A DNA stretch of 64,000 nucleotides from JBPYFK01 sp051984675 (GTDB taxonomy: Bacteria > Actinomycetota > Actinomycetes > Mycobacteriales > Pseudonocardiaceae), in NCBI GenBank assembly GCA_051984675.1, contig JBPYFK010000020.1:62001-126000 (forward strand), written 5' to 3'. A program made the translations under genes and the position numbers. The notes under the pieces were generated by a model, which was given only the letters and a program-made list of their open reading frames with translations, made no database searches and was not told the DNA's origin. Shown one piece after another: positions 16,330-25,248 of this stretch. Position 1 is the stretch's first letter. The number at the start of each line of letters is the position of its first letter.

Positions 16330-16440
16330 GACAGGGAGCTTGCCACAGCAACTACCAATGCTGAAACAGCGATCAAAGACTCCTTCGCATCAAGCGTTGC
16401 GCGGATCACAGCAGCCGGTTTGCCCGCGTCACGTCACCGA

Positions 16441-17520
16441 TTACACGTTGAAGCGGAACTCCACGACGTCGCCGTCGGCCATGATGTAGTCCTTACCTTC
16501 CATCCTGACCTTGCCGGCAGCCCGGGCAGCGCTCATGGAACCCGCTTCCACCAGATCGTCGAACGAGATGATCTCGGCCTTGATGAAGCCGCGCTCGAAA
16601 TCACTGTGGATCACACCCGCCGCCTGCGGTGCGGTCCACCCCTTACGGATCGTCCACGCGCGCGCCTCCTTGGGGCCTGCGGTGAGGTACGTCTGCAACC
16701 CCAACGTGTGAAACCCAGCGCGCGCGAGGGCATGCAGACCCGGCTCCGGTTGGCCGATGGACTCCAGCAGCTCCCGCGCCGATTCGTCGTCGAGCTCCAG
16801 CAGCTCCGATTCGACCTTGGCGTCCAGGAAGACCGCATCACCCGGCGCCACGAGTTCGCGCAGCTCCTTCATGCGGGACTCGTCGCCGAGCACCCCTTCG
16901 TCGGCGTTGAACACGTACAGGAACGGCTTGGTGGTGAGCAGGTTCAGCTCGCGCAGTTCCTTCGTCTCCATCCCCTGCCCCACCGAGAACAGGGTCTTGC
17001 CGGAGTCCAGGACCTCCTTGGCCGACTGTGCCGCCTCCAGCTCCGGCCGACGCTCCTTGCGCGTGCGAGCCTCCTTCTCCAGCCGGGGCAGTGCCCTCTC
17101 CAGAGTTTGCAGGTCGGCAAGGATGAGCTCGGTGTTGATCGTCTCGATGTCCGAGGACGGATCGACCCGACCGTCGACGTGCACCACGTCCGGGTCGTCG
17201 AAAACGCGAATGACCTGGCAGATCGCGTTGGCCTCACGAATGTTGGCCAGGAACTTGTTGCCCAACCCCTGACCTTCGGAAGCACCCTTCACCAGCCCCG
17301 CGATGTCCACGAACGAGACCGTGGCGGGAACCGTCCGTGCCGACTCAAACATGTCGGCGAGCTTGTCCAACCGGCTGTCCGGGAGCGGCACGACGCCCAC
17401 GTTGGGTTCGATGGTGGCGAAGGGGTAGTTCGCCGACAACACGTCGTTGCGGGTCAGGGCGTTGAACAAGGTGGACTTGCCGACGTTGGGCAGTCCGACG
17501 ATTCCGAGGGTGAGGCTCAC
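16441..17520 (-). CDS. ychF: Redox-regulated ATPase YchF
   Basis: 359-residue Obg-related P-loop ATPase that binds ribosomes. Walker A is GLPNVGKSTLF (residues 8-18), then DIAGLVKGASEGQGLGNKFL (switch II) and YVFNADEGV, where NxxE replaces the GTPase NKxD, explaining ATP preference. The C-terminal TGS domain ends with the invariant MADGDVVEFRFNV. It starts at GTG/ATG 17520. In mycobacteria ychF is next to Rv1111c-ispH; here about 15 kb is inserted between them. Confidence 0.95.
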   Translation of the reverse strand: MSLTLGIVGLPNVGKSTLFNALTRNDVLSANYPFATIEPNVGVVPLPDSRLDKLADMFESARTVPATVSFVDIAGLVKGASEGQGLGNKFLANIREANAICQVIRVFDDPDVVHVDGRVDPSSDIETINTELILADLQTLERALPRLEKEARTRKERRPELEAAQSAKEVLDSGKTLFSVGQGMETKELRELNLLTTKPFLYVFNADEGVLGDESRMKELRELVAPGDAVFLDAKVESELLELDDESARELLESIGQPEPGLHALARAGFHTLGLQTYLTAGPKEARAWTIRKGWTAPQAAGVIHSDFERGFIKAEIISFDDLVEAGSMSAARAAGKVRMEGKDYIMADGDVVEFRFNV

Positions 17521-17767
17521 AAGCGCTCAAGTCTAGGTGCTAAGGACCTGATCAGTGTGGGCGGTGGCAGGGTCACGGGTTTGCTCATAACGAGGACGAT
17601 ACGGACGAAACCGGCGTACCACCACCAAGATCACCGAACCGGCAGACTCCTCCGCGTGTCAGGCACCAGCTCGCCATCGAGCAGCAAGGGTCACCACCAA
17701 TCACGCCCTGGCCTTCATGTCTGATTTCCGCTAGTGCCGACCCCTGCTCACTGGCACGATCGGAAGC

Positions 17768-19249
17768 ATGTTGATTGGCACGGAGCAGGCTTACCGCGCG
17801 GTCGCGGGACGTGACACGCGGTTCGACGGCTGCTTCGTGTTCGGCGTGCGCACCACAGGGATTTACTGCCGTCCCTCCTGCCCCTCCAGAACACCCAAGC
17901 CAACCAACATCGTTTTCTTGCCCACCGCCGCCGCGGCCCAGGAAGCTGGCTACCGCGCCTGCCGCCGCTGCCTCCCCGACGCCGTTCCCGGCTCGCCCGA
18001 GTGGGACCTGCGCGCTGACCTGGTAGGACGAGCGATGCGGCTGATCAACGATGGTGTGATCGAGCGCTCCGGTGTCCACGGGTTGGCCGATCAGCTCGGT
18101 TACTCCGCTCGACATGTCACGCGAACGCTCCGGGCCGAGCTGGGCGCGGGCCCGCTGGCGCTGGCCCGGGCTCGCCGCGCGCACTCCGCACGCGTGCTGA
18201 TCGAACGCAGCGGCCTGCCGTTCACCGACATCGCGTTTGCCGCCGGGTTCGCCAGCTTGCGCCAGTTCAACGACACAGTGCGCGAAGTGTTCGCCACCAC
18301 GCCCAGTGCCATGCGTGAGACGGCCCGGCAGCGCGGCACGCCCATGCCGGCCGTGGCCGGCTCCATTCGGCTACGGCTGCCTTTCCGCGCCCCCTTCGAT
18401 GCGGACGGCCTACTCCGGTTCTTGGGCGACCGTGCTGTGCCTGGAGTGGAAGCGGCCTGTGATCAGCAGTACGCGCGGTCCCTCCGCCTGCCGCACGGCT
18501 CCGCGACCGTACGGCTCACTCCCAACAACGATCACGTGGACACGGTTCTCCGGCTGACGGACCTACGTGATCTCGGCAGTGCCGTGACCCGGCTGCGCCG
18601 GCTGTTGGATCTCGACGCGGACCCGTGGGCTATCCAGGAAGTCCTCGGTGCGGACCCGGTACTCGCGGGCAGCGTCGCGCGGAATCCGGGAGTGCGCGTA
18701 CCTGGCGCGACCGCCGGAGACGAGATCGTTGTCCGCGCCGTGCTCGGCCAGCAGGTTTCGGTTGCGGCAGCGCGTACGGCGGCCGGGAAGCTGGCGGCTG
18801 CGCTCGGCGAGCCGCTCGCACACCCGGATGGCTCGGTGACCAGGTTGTTCCCCAATCCAGAGCAACTCGCCGAAGCACCCGAGGGCGTGCTCACTGGACC
18901 GCGCCGCCGCGTCGACACGCTGCGGCGCGTGTGCCAAGCGATGGCCGACGGCAGCCTGCGGATCCATCCCGGGCGGGAGGAATCGGAACTGCGTGGCGAC
19001 CTCCTGGGCATCCCAGGCATTGGGCCGTGGACCGCTGGCTACGTAGCCATGCGGGTTCTCGGCGCGCCGGACGTCTTGCTGGACACGGATCTGGCGCTCA
19101 AGAAGGGCGCCACGGTGCTCGGCATCCCGCCCCAGAACCTGCGCAGTCACTCGAAAAGGTGGAGCCCGTGGCGTTCTTACGCCGGAATGCATTTTTGGCG
19201 GGCCTCCGCGCCTCTTATAGGTAGCGCCTCCACTGGGGGCGCGCCGTGA
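17768..19249 (+). CDS. alkA: Ada-AlkA fusion: methyl-sensing activator and 3-methyladenine DNA glycosylase
   Basis: 493 residues in three parts. An Ada zinc/methyl-acceptor domain carries C34, C38, C65 and C68 (GIYCRPSCPSRTPK, then ACRRC), C34 being the likely methyl acceptor. An AraC-type HTH pair follows (about residues 85-190). An AlkA glycosylase holds the HhH motif LLGIPGIGPWTAGYVAMRVL and the catalytic LLDTDLALKKG Asp. It excises alkylated bases and probably activates the adaptive response. The methyltransferase half of classical Ada is the separate ogt gene 43 bases downstream, as in mycobacterial alkA/ogt. It starts at ATG 17768. Confidence 0.94.
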   Translation: MLIGTEQAYRAVAGRDTRFDGCFVFGVRTTGIYCRPSCPSRTPKPTNIVFLPTAAAAQEAGYRACRRCLPDAVPGSPEWDLRADLVGRAMRLINDGVIERSGVHGLADQLGYSARHVTRTLRAELGAGPLALARARRAHSARVLIERSGLPFTDIAFAAGFASLRQFNDTVREVFATTPSAMRETARQRGTPMPAVAGSIRLRLPFRAPFDADGLLRFLGDRAVPGVEAACDQQYARSLRLPHGSATVRLTPNNDHVDTVLRLTDLRDLGSAVTRLRRLLDLDADPWAIQEVLGADPVLAGSVARNPGVRVPGATAGDEIVVRAVLGQQVSVAAARTAAGKLAAALGEPLAHPDGSVTRLFPNPEQLAEAPEGVLTGPRRRVDTLRRVCQAMADGSLRIHPGREESELRGDLLGIPGIGPWTAGYVAMRVLGAPDVLLDTDLALKKGATVLGIPPQNLRSHSKRWSPWRSYAGMHFWRASAPLIGSASTGGAP

Positions 19250-19292
19250 CCAAGCCACCCTTGGCCCATCCACTCGACTTAGTGGAGGAATC

Positions 19293-19814
19293 ATGAGTCT
19301 CGCACGGAAGACCGTCTGGTCCACTGTAGACACCGAGGCCGGTCCGTTTACGGCGGTCGTGGCGCCGGACGGAGCGTTGCTCGCGTCCGGCTGGACTTCG
19401 GACGTCGATCAACTGCTGATCGCGATCTCACCGAAGCTGCGTCCCGATGAACCGCGCGAAGTCAGTGACCTGGGACCGGTGACGAAGGCGATCAAGCGTT
19501 ACCACAAGGGCCAGCTGGCGGCGATCACGGACATCCCGGTACGGCAGAAATCAGGTTACTTCATCGAGCACGCGTGGGAGATCCTGCGCAAGGTGCCGGC
19601 CGATGAGCCCGTCACCTACACCGAATTCGCCGCGCTGACAGGACGTCCAGACGCCGTACGCGCGGTGGCCTCGGCCTGCGCACGCAACGCGGCGGCTCTG
19701 TTCGTCCCATGTCACCGCGTGCTGCGCGCCGACGGCTCACTCGGCGGCTTCCGCTGGGGCGTGACAGTCAAACGGTGGTTGCTCGACCACGAGAGCGCTC
19801 ACCGGTTCACCTGA
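19293..19814 (+). CDS. ogt: Methylated-DNA-[protein]-cysteine S-methyltransferase
   Basis: 173 residues; repairs O6-alkylguanine by suicide transfer to Cys140 in the FVPCHRVLRADGSLGGFRWG motif. The upstream VTYTEFAALTGRPDAVRAVA is the HTH DNA-binding helix with the Arg finger. The start ATG 19293 follows GTGGAGGA. It lies 43 bases after the Ada-AlkA gene, so they are probably one alkylation-repair operon. Confidence 0.95.
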   Translation: MSLARKTVWSTVDTEAGPFTAVVAPDGALLASGWTSDVDQLLIAISPKLRPDEPREVSDLGPVTKAIKRYHKGQLAAITDIPVRQKSGYFIEHAWEILRKVPADEPVTYTEFAALTGRPDAVRAVASACARNAAALFVPCHRVLRADGSLGGFRWGVTVKRWLLDHESAHRFT

Positions 19815-19856
19815 GTATTCCGCTTCCTCCTGGAGGTTTGGGTTCGTGGCACCAGC

Positions 19857-22814
19857 TCACGCGGCTTGAATATCCATTGTGGACCCACCACGGGATTTGC
19901 GGACTCGCAGCCGGACAGGAATACGCTGCCGCACCTCCTCGATGTGTGAGACCAACCCGATGATCCTTCCGCCGGCCCGGAGTTCGTCGAGGGTGTCCAT
20001 GACCAGTTCCAGGGTGTCGGAATCCAACGTGCCAAAACCTTCGTCGATGAACATCGTGTCCAGCACGGTTCCCCCGGTCTCGGCCGCGACGACGTCGGCG
20101 AGACCGAGCGCGAGCGATAGAGAGGCGAGGAATGATTCACCACCGGACAGCGTCTTCGTCGGGCGCACCTTGCCCGAGTAGTCGTCGAGCACATCAAGGC
20201 CCAAACCACCACGGGTTCCGTGTGCCCCCGCGGCATCGGAGTGCACGAAGGAATAGCGGCCGTCGCTCATCCGCTGCAACCGGCGGGTGGCGGCGACCGC
20301 GACTTCCTCCAACCGTGCGGCCAGCACGTACGAACGCAACGAGATCTTGCGGGCGTTCTGGCCGCGCCCGTTGACCAGGTCCGTCAAGGCGTCCAGCTCC
20401 GCGAAATCCGCCTGCGCGGGACCGAGCCGGTCCCACGCTTCGCGCAGGCGCTTCGCGAGTCCCGCGACGTCGGTGCGGCGCTGCTCGGCACTGCGTGCCG
20501 CCGCGGCGGCACGCTCGGCCGCGTCACGCGCGGCCTTGGCCGCCTCGGCGGCGGCGTCGACGTCGACCTCGACATCCGGGGTGACGCCGAAAAGTTCGGG
20601 GCTGGCCAGGGTCGCGCGTGCAGCAGCCGTCCGCTGCTGCACGTCCGCCAAAGCCGCGCCGAGCTCCGCCAGGTGCTGCTCGCTGCGGTCGGCGGCGACG
20701 GCCTCCTCGACGTCGGCGAAACCGGCTTGCTGCGCCGACCGCCGCAACACCGCCCACTGGTCGTCGACGCGCCGCCGAGCCTCGTCCGCCGCGGTCGTGG
20801 CCGCGACCAACCGTTCGGTCCGAGCGGCCGTATCAAGCAGTTGCTGGCGACGTTCCGCGACGCTGGCGTTCTCACCTCGGGCTTGTTCCAGCCGCTCGTG
20901 CCGTTCGGTGATGACCGTGACCAAAGTCGAGTGCTCGGAGCGGTGTGCGGCGACACGAGTGCGGAGTTCGTCGCGCTGGGCGGCCAGCTGCTCAGCCGAG
21001 CGTTCCAGCTCGGACAAACGGTCCCGGAGCGGGTCGAGCTGAGCCGCCGTCGCCTGCAAACGGTCACGTTCCGCTGTGCATTCGGCCAGCTCAGCGGCCA
21101 GCGTCTCTTCAGTGCGCTCCCCAAGAAGCTCCCGTAGCCGCTCGCATTCCCGGAGTTCCCGCTGTGCCGCCGCCGCGGCTTGCTCGCGCGCAGCGTGCGC
21201 GGCCTGCTCATCGGCCTGCGCGCGCTCTTCGTCCTCGCCGGTAATCGGGTCACCGACGGGCTCGGCCGGGCGCGGATGTTCCACAGACCCACACACCGGG
21301 CACGACTCCCCCGAGGTCAGGTCACCGGCCAGCTCAGCGGCCATGCCCGCGAGCCTGCGTGAACGCAGATCCAACAGCGCATCACGTGCCCGTTGATGCG
21401 CGTCCACCGCGTCGCGAAGCCGCTGGTCGGCTTTGCGACCGCGCTCCTCGGCCACGGGAAGCTCCCTGGCCACCTCCACGGCCGAACGCAGCTCCGTGAC
21501 CCGGGCGGTCACGGTTTCCAGTCTGGCGCCAGCCTCCCGTGCCTCGTCGATCTGCTGGCGCGCTGCCGTGATCTGCTCCGGCAGTCCCTCAAGCCGGCCA
21601 GCGATCGCAGTATCCGCAGCTTCGTCCGCCTCAATGGCACGCTCCAGCTCGACCAACCGGCGCTGGTCCACGTCCTGCTGCTGCGCCTGCACCACAAGCT
21701 GCTGCAAGCCACCCGCTTCCTCGCGGTTGTCCGCCGCCAGCCGACGCAGGTCGGCAAGCTCACAGTCAGGATCCAGATCAGTGAAAGCGGCCTTCGCCAA
21801 CTGGAGCTCCTCAGCGGCACGGTCGAACTCCCGTTCCGCCGCGCGTACGCCCTCCCGCACCGTCAACACGGGCACCGCGCGACGTGCCGCATCCACTTCG
21901 TCCTGCCACGCCTGGTGCTGCGTGCGACGCGCTTCCAGGTCAGCCAACTCGGCGTTCGCCTCACGCACCCGACGCGCCTTGTCAGCGAGTTCCCGCCGAG
22001 CAGTCAAATCGGCTTCCGCCGCGTCCCGCTCCTTGCCCAACCGCTGCCATTCGGCCGCCGTCTGCTCGGCATCGACATCGAGTTGCTTTTCCAGCTGACG
22101 CAACCACTCCTGGTCATCAGCACCCGAGTCGGCTTCCACGCCCGCCACTTGGGACGCCCGCGCGACCAGCTCCCGCACGTGCTGACCCTGCTCTTGCAAC
22201 GCGGCGCCACGCTCCTTGCGCCGTTGCCGGAACCACTGCTCCACCTGCGCGAATCGCCGCGTGCCAAACAGTCTTTCCAGCAGTTCCTCGCGCTCGTTGG
22301 TTTCGGCGCGCAGAAAGCGTGCGAACTCACCTTGCGGCAACAGAACGACCTGGAAGAACTGATCCACGCTCATCCCGAGCAGGCGCTGCACAGTCCGCCC
22401 CACCTCGTCGATGCGCGTTAGCCCCTCAGCCGGCTCGCCGGACGGTGGCCGCTCCACCCACGTCAACGCCGCTTTCGCTGGTTGCGTGGTAAATCCGTCT
22501 CCACGCTTCTTCGGCCGCTGGTACTCCGGGCTGCGCTCAACGCGCAACCGATGTCCCTGCACCGTGAGTTCCAACTCGACCCTAGTCGGCACATCCGGCG
22601 ACGCGGTGTCACAGCGGAGCCGTTTCGCCTGCCCACGCACGCCGGGAACCGAACCGTAGAGCGCGAAAGCCACCGCGTCCAGCAAGGTTGTCTTGCCAGC
22701 ACCGGTGTCTCCGTGCAGGAGGAACAGACCGTCAGCGCTGAGAGCGTCGAAATCGACAGTCTCCTGCCCCCGGTACGGGCCGAACGCGCTCACCTCCAGC
22801 CGGTGCAGTCTCAT
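19857..22814 (-). CDS. sbcC: Exonuclease subunit SbcC (Rad50-like ATPase)
   Basis: 985 residues. Walker A GDTGAGKTTLLDAV at residues 35-48, Q-loop in VVLLPQGEFARFL, two long coiled coils flanking the zinc hook SCPVCGS near residues 503-508, and a C-terminal signature LSGGESFLASLSLALGLADV with Walker B TMFIDEGFGTLD and the His switch VSHIEEV. With SbcD it forms the nuclease that opens DNA hairpins and processes blocked ends. Start GTG/ATG 22814 overlaps the sbcD stop by four bases. Hairpin-cleaving activity is notable in a genome full of hairpin repeats. Confidence 0.96.
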   Translation of the reverse strand: MRLHRLEVSAFGPYRGQETVDFDALSADGLFLLHGDTGAGKTTLLDAVAFALYGSVPGVRGQAKRLRCDTASPDVPTRVELELTVQGHRLRVERSPEYQRPKKRGDGFTTQPAKAALTWVERPPSGEPAEGLTRIDEVGRTVQRLLGMSVDQFFQVVLLPQGEFARFLRAETNEREELLERLFGTRRFAQVEQWFRQRRKERGAALQEQGQHVRELVARASQVAGVEADSGADDQEWLRQLEKQLDVDAEQTAAEWQRLGKERDAAEADLTARRELADKARRVREANAELADLEARRTQHQAWQDEVDAARRAVPVLTVREGVRAAEREFDRAAEELQLAKAAFTDLDPDCELADLRRLAADNREEAGGLQQLVVQAQQQDVDQRRLVELERAIEADEAADTAIAGRLEGLPEQITAARQQIDEAREAGARLETVTARVTELRSAVEVARELPVAEERGRKADQRLRDAVDAHQRARDALLDLRSRRLAGMAAELAGDLTSGESCPVCGSVEHPRPAEPVGDPITGEDEERAQADEQAAHAAREQAAAAAQRELRECERLRELLGERTEETLAAELAECTAERDRLQATAAQLDPLRDRLSELERSAEQLAAQRDELRTRVAAHRSEHSTLVTVITERHERLEQARGENASVAERRQQLLDTAARTERLVAATTAADEARRRVDDQWAVLRRSAQQAGFADVEEAVAADRSEQHLAELGAALADVQQRTAAARATLASPELFGVTPDVEVDVDAAAEAAKAARDAAERAAAAARSAEQRRTDVAGLAKRLREAWDRLGPAQADFAELDALTDLVNGRGQNARKISLRSYVLAARLEEVAVAATRRLQRMSDGRYSFVHSDAAGAHGTRGGLGLDVLDDYSGKVRPTKTLSGGESFLASLSLALGLADVVAAETGGTVLDTMFIDEGFGTLDSDTLELVMDTLDELRAGGRIIGLVSHIEEVRQRIPVRLRVRKSRGGSTMDIQAA

Positions 22815-23998
22815 CGGGCGACCTCCGCGGCGTCGACGGAACGCAGCGCTTCCGCCAGCAGGGAACTTTCCGACTCCGTCGGGGCACAGCCCCGGCAGTC
22901 CGCGACAAATCCGTTGGCCAGCTCTTCGTCGTCACGACCACGCACCACTTCGGAATACCGCAGCGGCGTCTCCGACCAGCCGCTCTCCGGCTTCCACTCC
23001 AAGTGCACGGCGTGCGGAAACCGCTCCTGCAACCGGCGCATCGCGTCGAGCGGACGCACGTCGTCCACGAGAGTGGCTGACACGTAGCAGTCCTCCCACT
23101 CCGCGTAATCCGGAACCGTGAGCAGCTCGTCGAGGCGTCCACGCAGGGTGGCCAATCTCCGGGGAACCGGTAGTTCCCGCCGCTCCACGCCCGCCAGCCC
23201 CCCGGCGTCCAGCTCCAGCAGCCATGTCGACTTTCGGTGCGCCGCTTCGGAAAACGAATACGCCAGCGGGCTACCGGAATAGCGCAGGTGTTCGTCGAGC
23301 CGTTGGGCAGCGTGCAAGTGTCCGAGCGCGACGTAGTCGACACCGTCAAACACCGCCCCAGGTACCTGCTCCACCCCGCCAACGGCGATGCGGCGTTCCG
23401 ACTCGCTGGCCTCACCACCTGTCACGAACGCGTGCGCCAACACCACCGACCGTGTTACCGCAGGCTGCGCCGAAAGATCCGCGCGCACCCGGTTCATCGC
23501 CTCGGTTAACACCGACGCGTGACCGCGTTCGACGAGCCCTGGACTCGCGCCCGTCACACCTTCAGCACTCGTGCGCAGGGCATGGCGTGCTGGATCTGGT
23601 TCGAGGTACGGAATCCCGTAGAAGGCGACAGGGCCGTCATCATCGGCAATTATTACCGGATCGTGTAAACGAGAGATTCTCGTGCGTAGGTGGAGCCCGC
23701 CAGCTGCCGCGAACTCGGCGAACGCGCCGACACGTGCCGCAGAGTCATGATTACCTGGCGTAATAACAAGTTGCGCGCCCGCTGCCCGGATGCGTGCGAG
23801 CACACGCATGCACGTGTCTACTGCCTCACTCGAAGGAACGGCGCGGTCGTAGAGGTCACCGGAGACCACCACCACGTCCACCCGCTCGTCCTCGACCGTG
23901 TCAGCCAGCGTGGACAGCACAGACTCCTGATCGGCGAGCAGGTCGCGGCCGTGAAATGTTCGGCCGATATGCCAGTCGGACGTGTGCAGCACTCGCAT
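22811..23998 (-). CDS. sbcD: Exonuclease subunit SbcD (Mre11-like nuclease)
   Basis: 395 residues from ATG 23998 (MRVLHTSDWHIGRTFHGRDL); the longer reading starts inside a hairpin repeat and is rejected. Phosphodiesterase motifs: SDWHIG (residues 7-12), VVSGDLYDRA, ITPGNHDSAARV, VVLAHAFVTGG and LGHLHAAQ. It is the nuclease subunit of SbcCD, in a four-base-overlap operon with sbcC. Confidence 0.95.
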   Translation of the reverse strand: MRVLHTSDWHIGRTFHGRDLLADQESVLSTLADTVEDERVDVVVVSGDLYDRAVPSSEAVDTCMRVLARIRAAGAQLVITPGNHDSAARVGAFAEFAAAGGLHLRTRISRLHDPVIIADDDGPVAFYGIPYLEPDPARHALRTSAEGVTGASPGLVERGHASVLTEAMNRVRADLSAQPAVTRSVVLAHAFVTGGEASESERRIAVGGVEQVPGAVFDGVDYVALGHLHAAQRLDEHLRYSGSPLAYSFSEAAHRKSTWLLELDAGGLAGVERRELPVPRRLATLRGRLDELLTVPDYAEWEDCYVSATLVDDVRPLDAMRRLQERFPHAVHLEWKPESGWSETPLRYSEVVRGRDDEELANGFVADCRGCAPTESESSLLAEALRSVDAAEVAR

Positions 23999-24055
23999 AC
24001 CCGCCAAGCTAGCGGCGGCCACCGACGTCGGGCGTGCGACCCCTCGCGGCGTGTT

Positions 24056-24105
24056 GGTGAAAGACGCTTCCACTGCGCCTGGCTGCGGTGAAAGCGTCTT
24101 TCACC
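24056..24105. repeat. Hairpin element, paired arms (sbcD/rmuC divergent gap)
   Basis: Left arm 24056-24076 (GGTGAAAGACGCTTCCACTG plus C), right arm 24085-24105 (GCGGTGAAAGCGTCTTTCAC plus C), loop eight bases. It sits between two divergent genes, close to both starts. Confidence 0.86.
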
Positions 24106-24206
24106 ACACTCCCACCCGCACTCGGACTTCGTGGTGGACGCAGGCGCTGTCAGCGGTATGCGCCATGATCAGCTTGGCCAACACCCGTCGCCCCATGGGA
24201 GAAAAC

Positions 24207-25151
24207 GTGAGCTCAGGCATTCTCGCGATTGTGGCCATCGTGCTCGCGCTGCTTTTCGCCGCGGCGCTAGCACTGATCTGGCGGCTGTACACCGACAGTG
24301 CCAGTCGCGCCGACCAAGCAATGCGCATGCTGGAAGTAGAGCGCGCCCGCACCGTCGACCAGCAGGCAGCCTTGCGCCGCTACGAGGTGGCTTTCGCCTC
24401 GATCACCGGCCGGGGCGAGCTCGGGGAGCAGGTACTCGTCGAGACAGCCCGGTCACTGGGGCTTCGAGAAGGCATCCACTTCACCGTCCAAACCGACGTT
24501 GCCGGTGGCGGAGCGGCCAGACCGGACATGGTGCTGACCGTGGGCGGCGGCCGCCAAGTCCCGGTGGACGCCAAAGCCAGCCTCGCCGTCTGGGCTGAAG
24601 CGATGGAAACGGACGACCAGGACGAGCGTGCCGATGCACTGCGCGTACACGCCCGCAACATCCGCTCCCGCGCCTCCGAACTCGCGGGCAAGGGATACCA
24701 GCGCTGGGCGGACGCGATCTACGGCACGATCATGTTCGTACCTTCGGACGCTGCAGTCGTCACGGCTTTGGACACCGACAGGGAACTGTTGACGTGGTTG
24801 ATGCGGAAACGGGTGTTTCTCTGTGGCCCCACCGGATTCGCCGTTCTCGCTTCAGCGGCGATGTTCGCCGCTACCGAACGAACCATCGCCGAAGACATCG
24901 ACCAGGTGCGTTCCCAAGCCATCCGCGCCCACCGGGCCGCAACCGGAGCGGTTGACGCGGCCAACCTGTCCAGCACCCACCTACAGCGCTTCCTTTCCGC
25001 TCGGCGGCGGGAAATCGATGCGCTGGAGACGTTTCGCAATGCGGTAGGAACGCTCACGGACTCCGCCGGCGGATCGCAACCAATCTCGGAGCTGCGGCGC
25101 ATGGACGACGCGTTGACCACAAGCTCTGCACCGGGCAGCGACGACCAGTAG
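24207..25151 (+). CDS. rmuC: DNA recombination protein RmuC
   Basis: 314 residues. I chose GTG 24207, preceded by GGGAGAAAAC; ATG 24195 is an alternative. An N-terminal membrane helix (ILAIVAIVLALLFAAALALI) is followed by a short coiled coil (RADQAMRMLEVERARTVDQQ) and the RmuC nuclease-like domain with RPDMVLTVGGG, VPVDAKASL and MFVPSDAAV. The family limits inverted-repeat-mediated rearrangement in E. coli; the mechanism is unknown. It is divergent from sbcCD, which also acts on palindromes, so the two form a coherent hairpin-handling locus. Confidence 0.9.
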   Translation: MSSGILAIVAIVLALLFAAALALIWRLYTDSASRADQAMRMLEVERARTVDQQAALRRYEVAFASITGRGELGEQVLVETARSLGLREGIHFTVQTDVAGGGAARPDMVLTVGGGRQVPVDAKASLAVWAEAMETDDQDERADALRVHARNIRSRASELAGKGYQRWADAIYGTIMFVPSDAAVVTALDTDRELLTWLMRKRVFLCGPTGFAVLASAAMFAATERTIAEDIDQVRSQAIRAHRAATGAVDAANLSSTHLQRFLSARRREIDALETFRNAVGTLTDSAGGSQPISELRRMDDALTTSSAPGSDDQ

Positions 25152-25188
25152 GTCCCCATTCGGCCAGCCGTGACCGGTGCCCGCCCAC

Positions 25189-25242
25189 GCGGTGAAAGAC
25201 GAGTTCACTGCATCAGCCAACAGTGAACTCGTCTTTCACCGC
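25189..25242. repeat. Hairpin element, perfect 22-bp arms (rmuC/kinase convergent gap)
   Basis: Left arm 25189-25210 and right arm 25221-25242 are perfectly complementary over 22 bases (GCGGTGAAAGACGAGTTCAC plus TG against its complement), loop ten bases. It lies between two convergent stop codons, so it could end transcription in both directions. Confidence 0.92.
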
Positions 25243-25248
25243 ACCCCC

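Noticed and set aside
14563..17724. A 1053-codon open frame on the plus strand
   Set aside because: It lies antisense to the KimA-like permease and ychF. It is His/Arg/Gln-rich low-complexity, typical of a shadow of high-GC coding DNA, and matches nothing.
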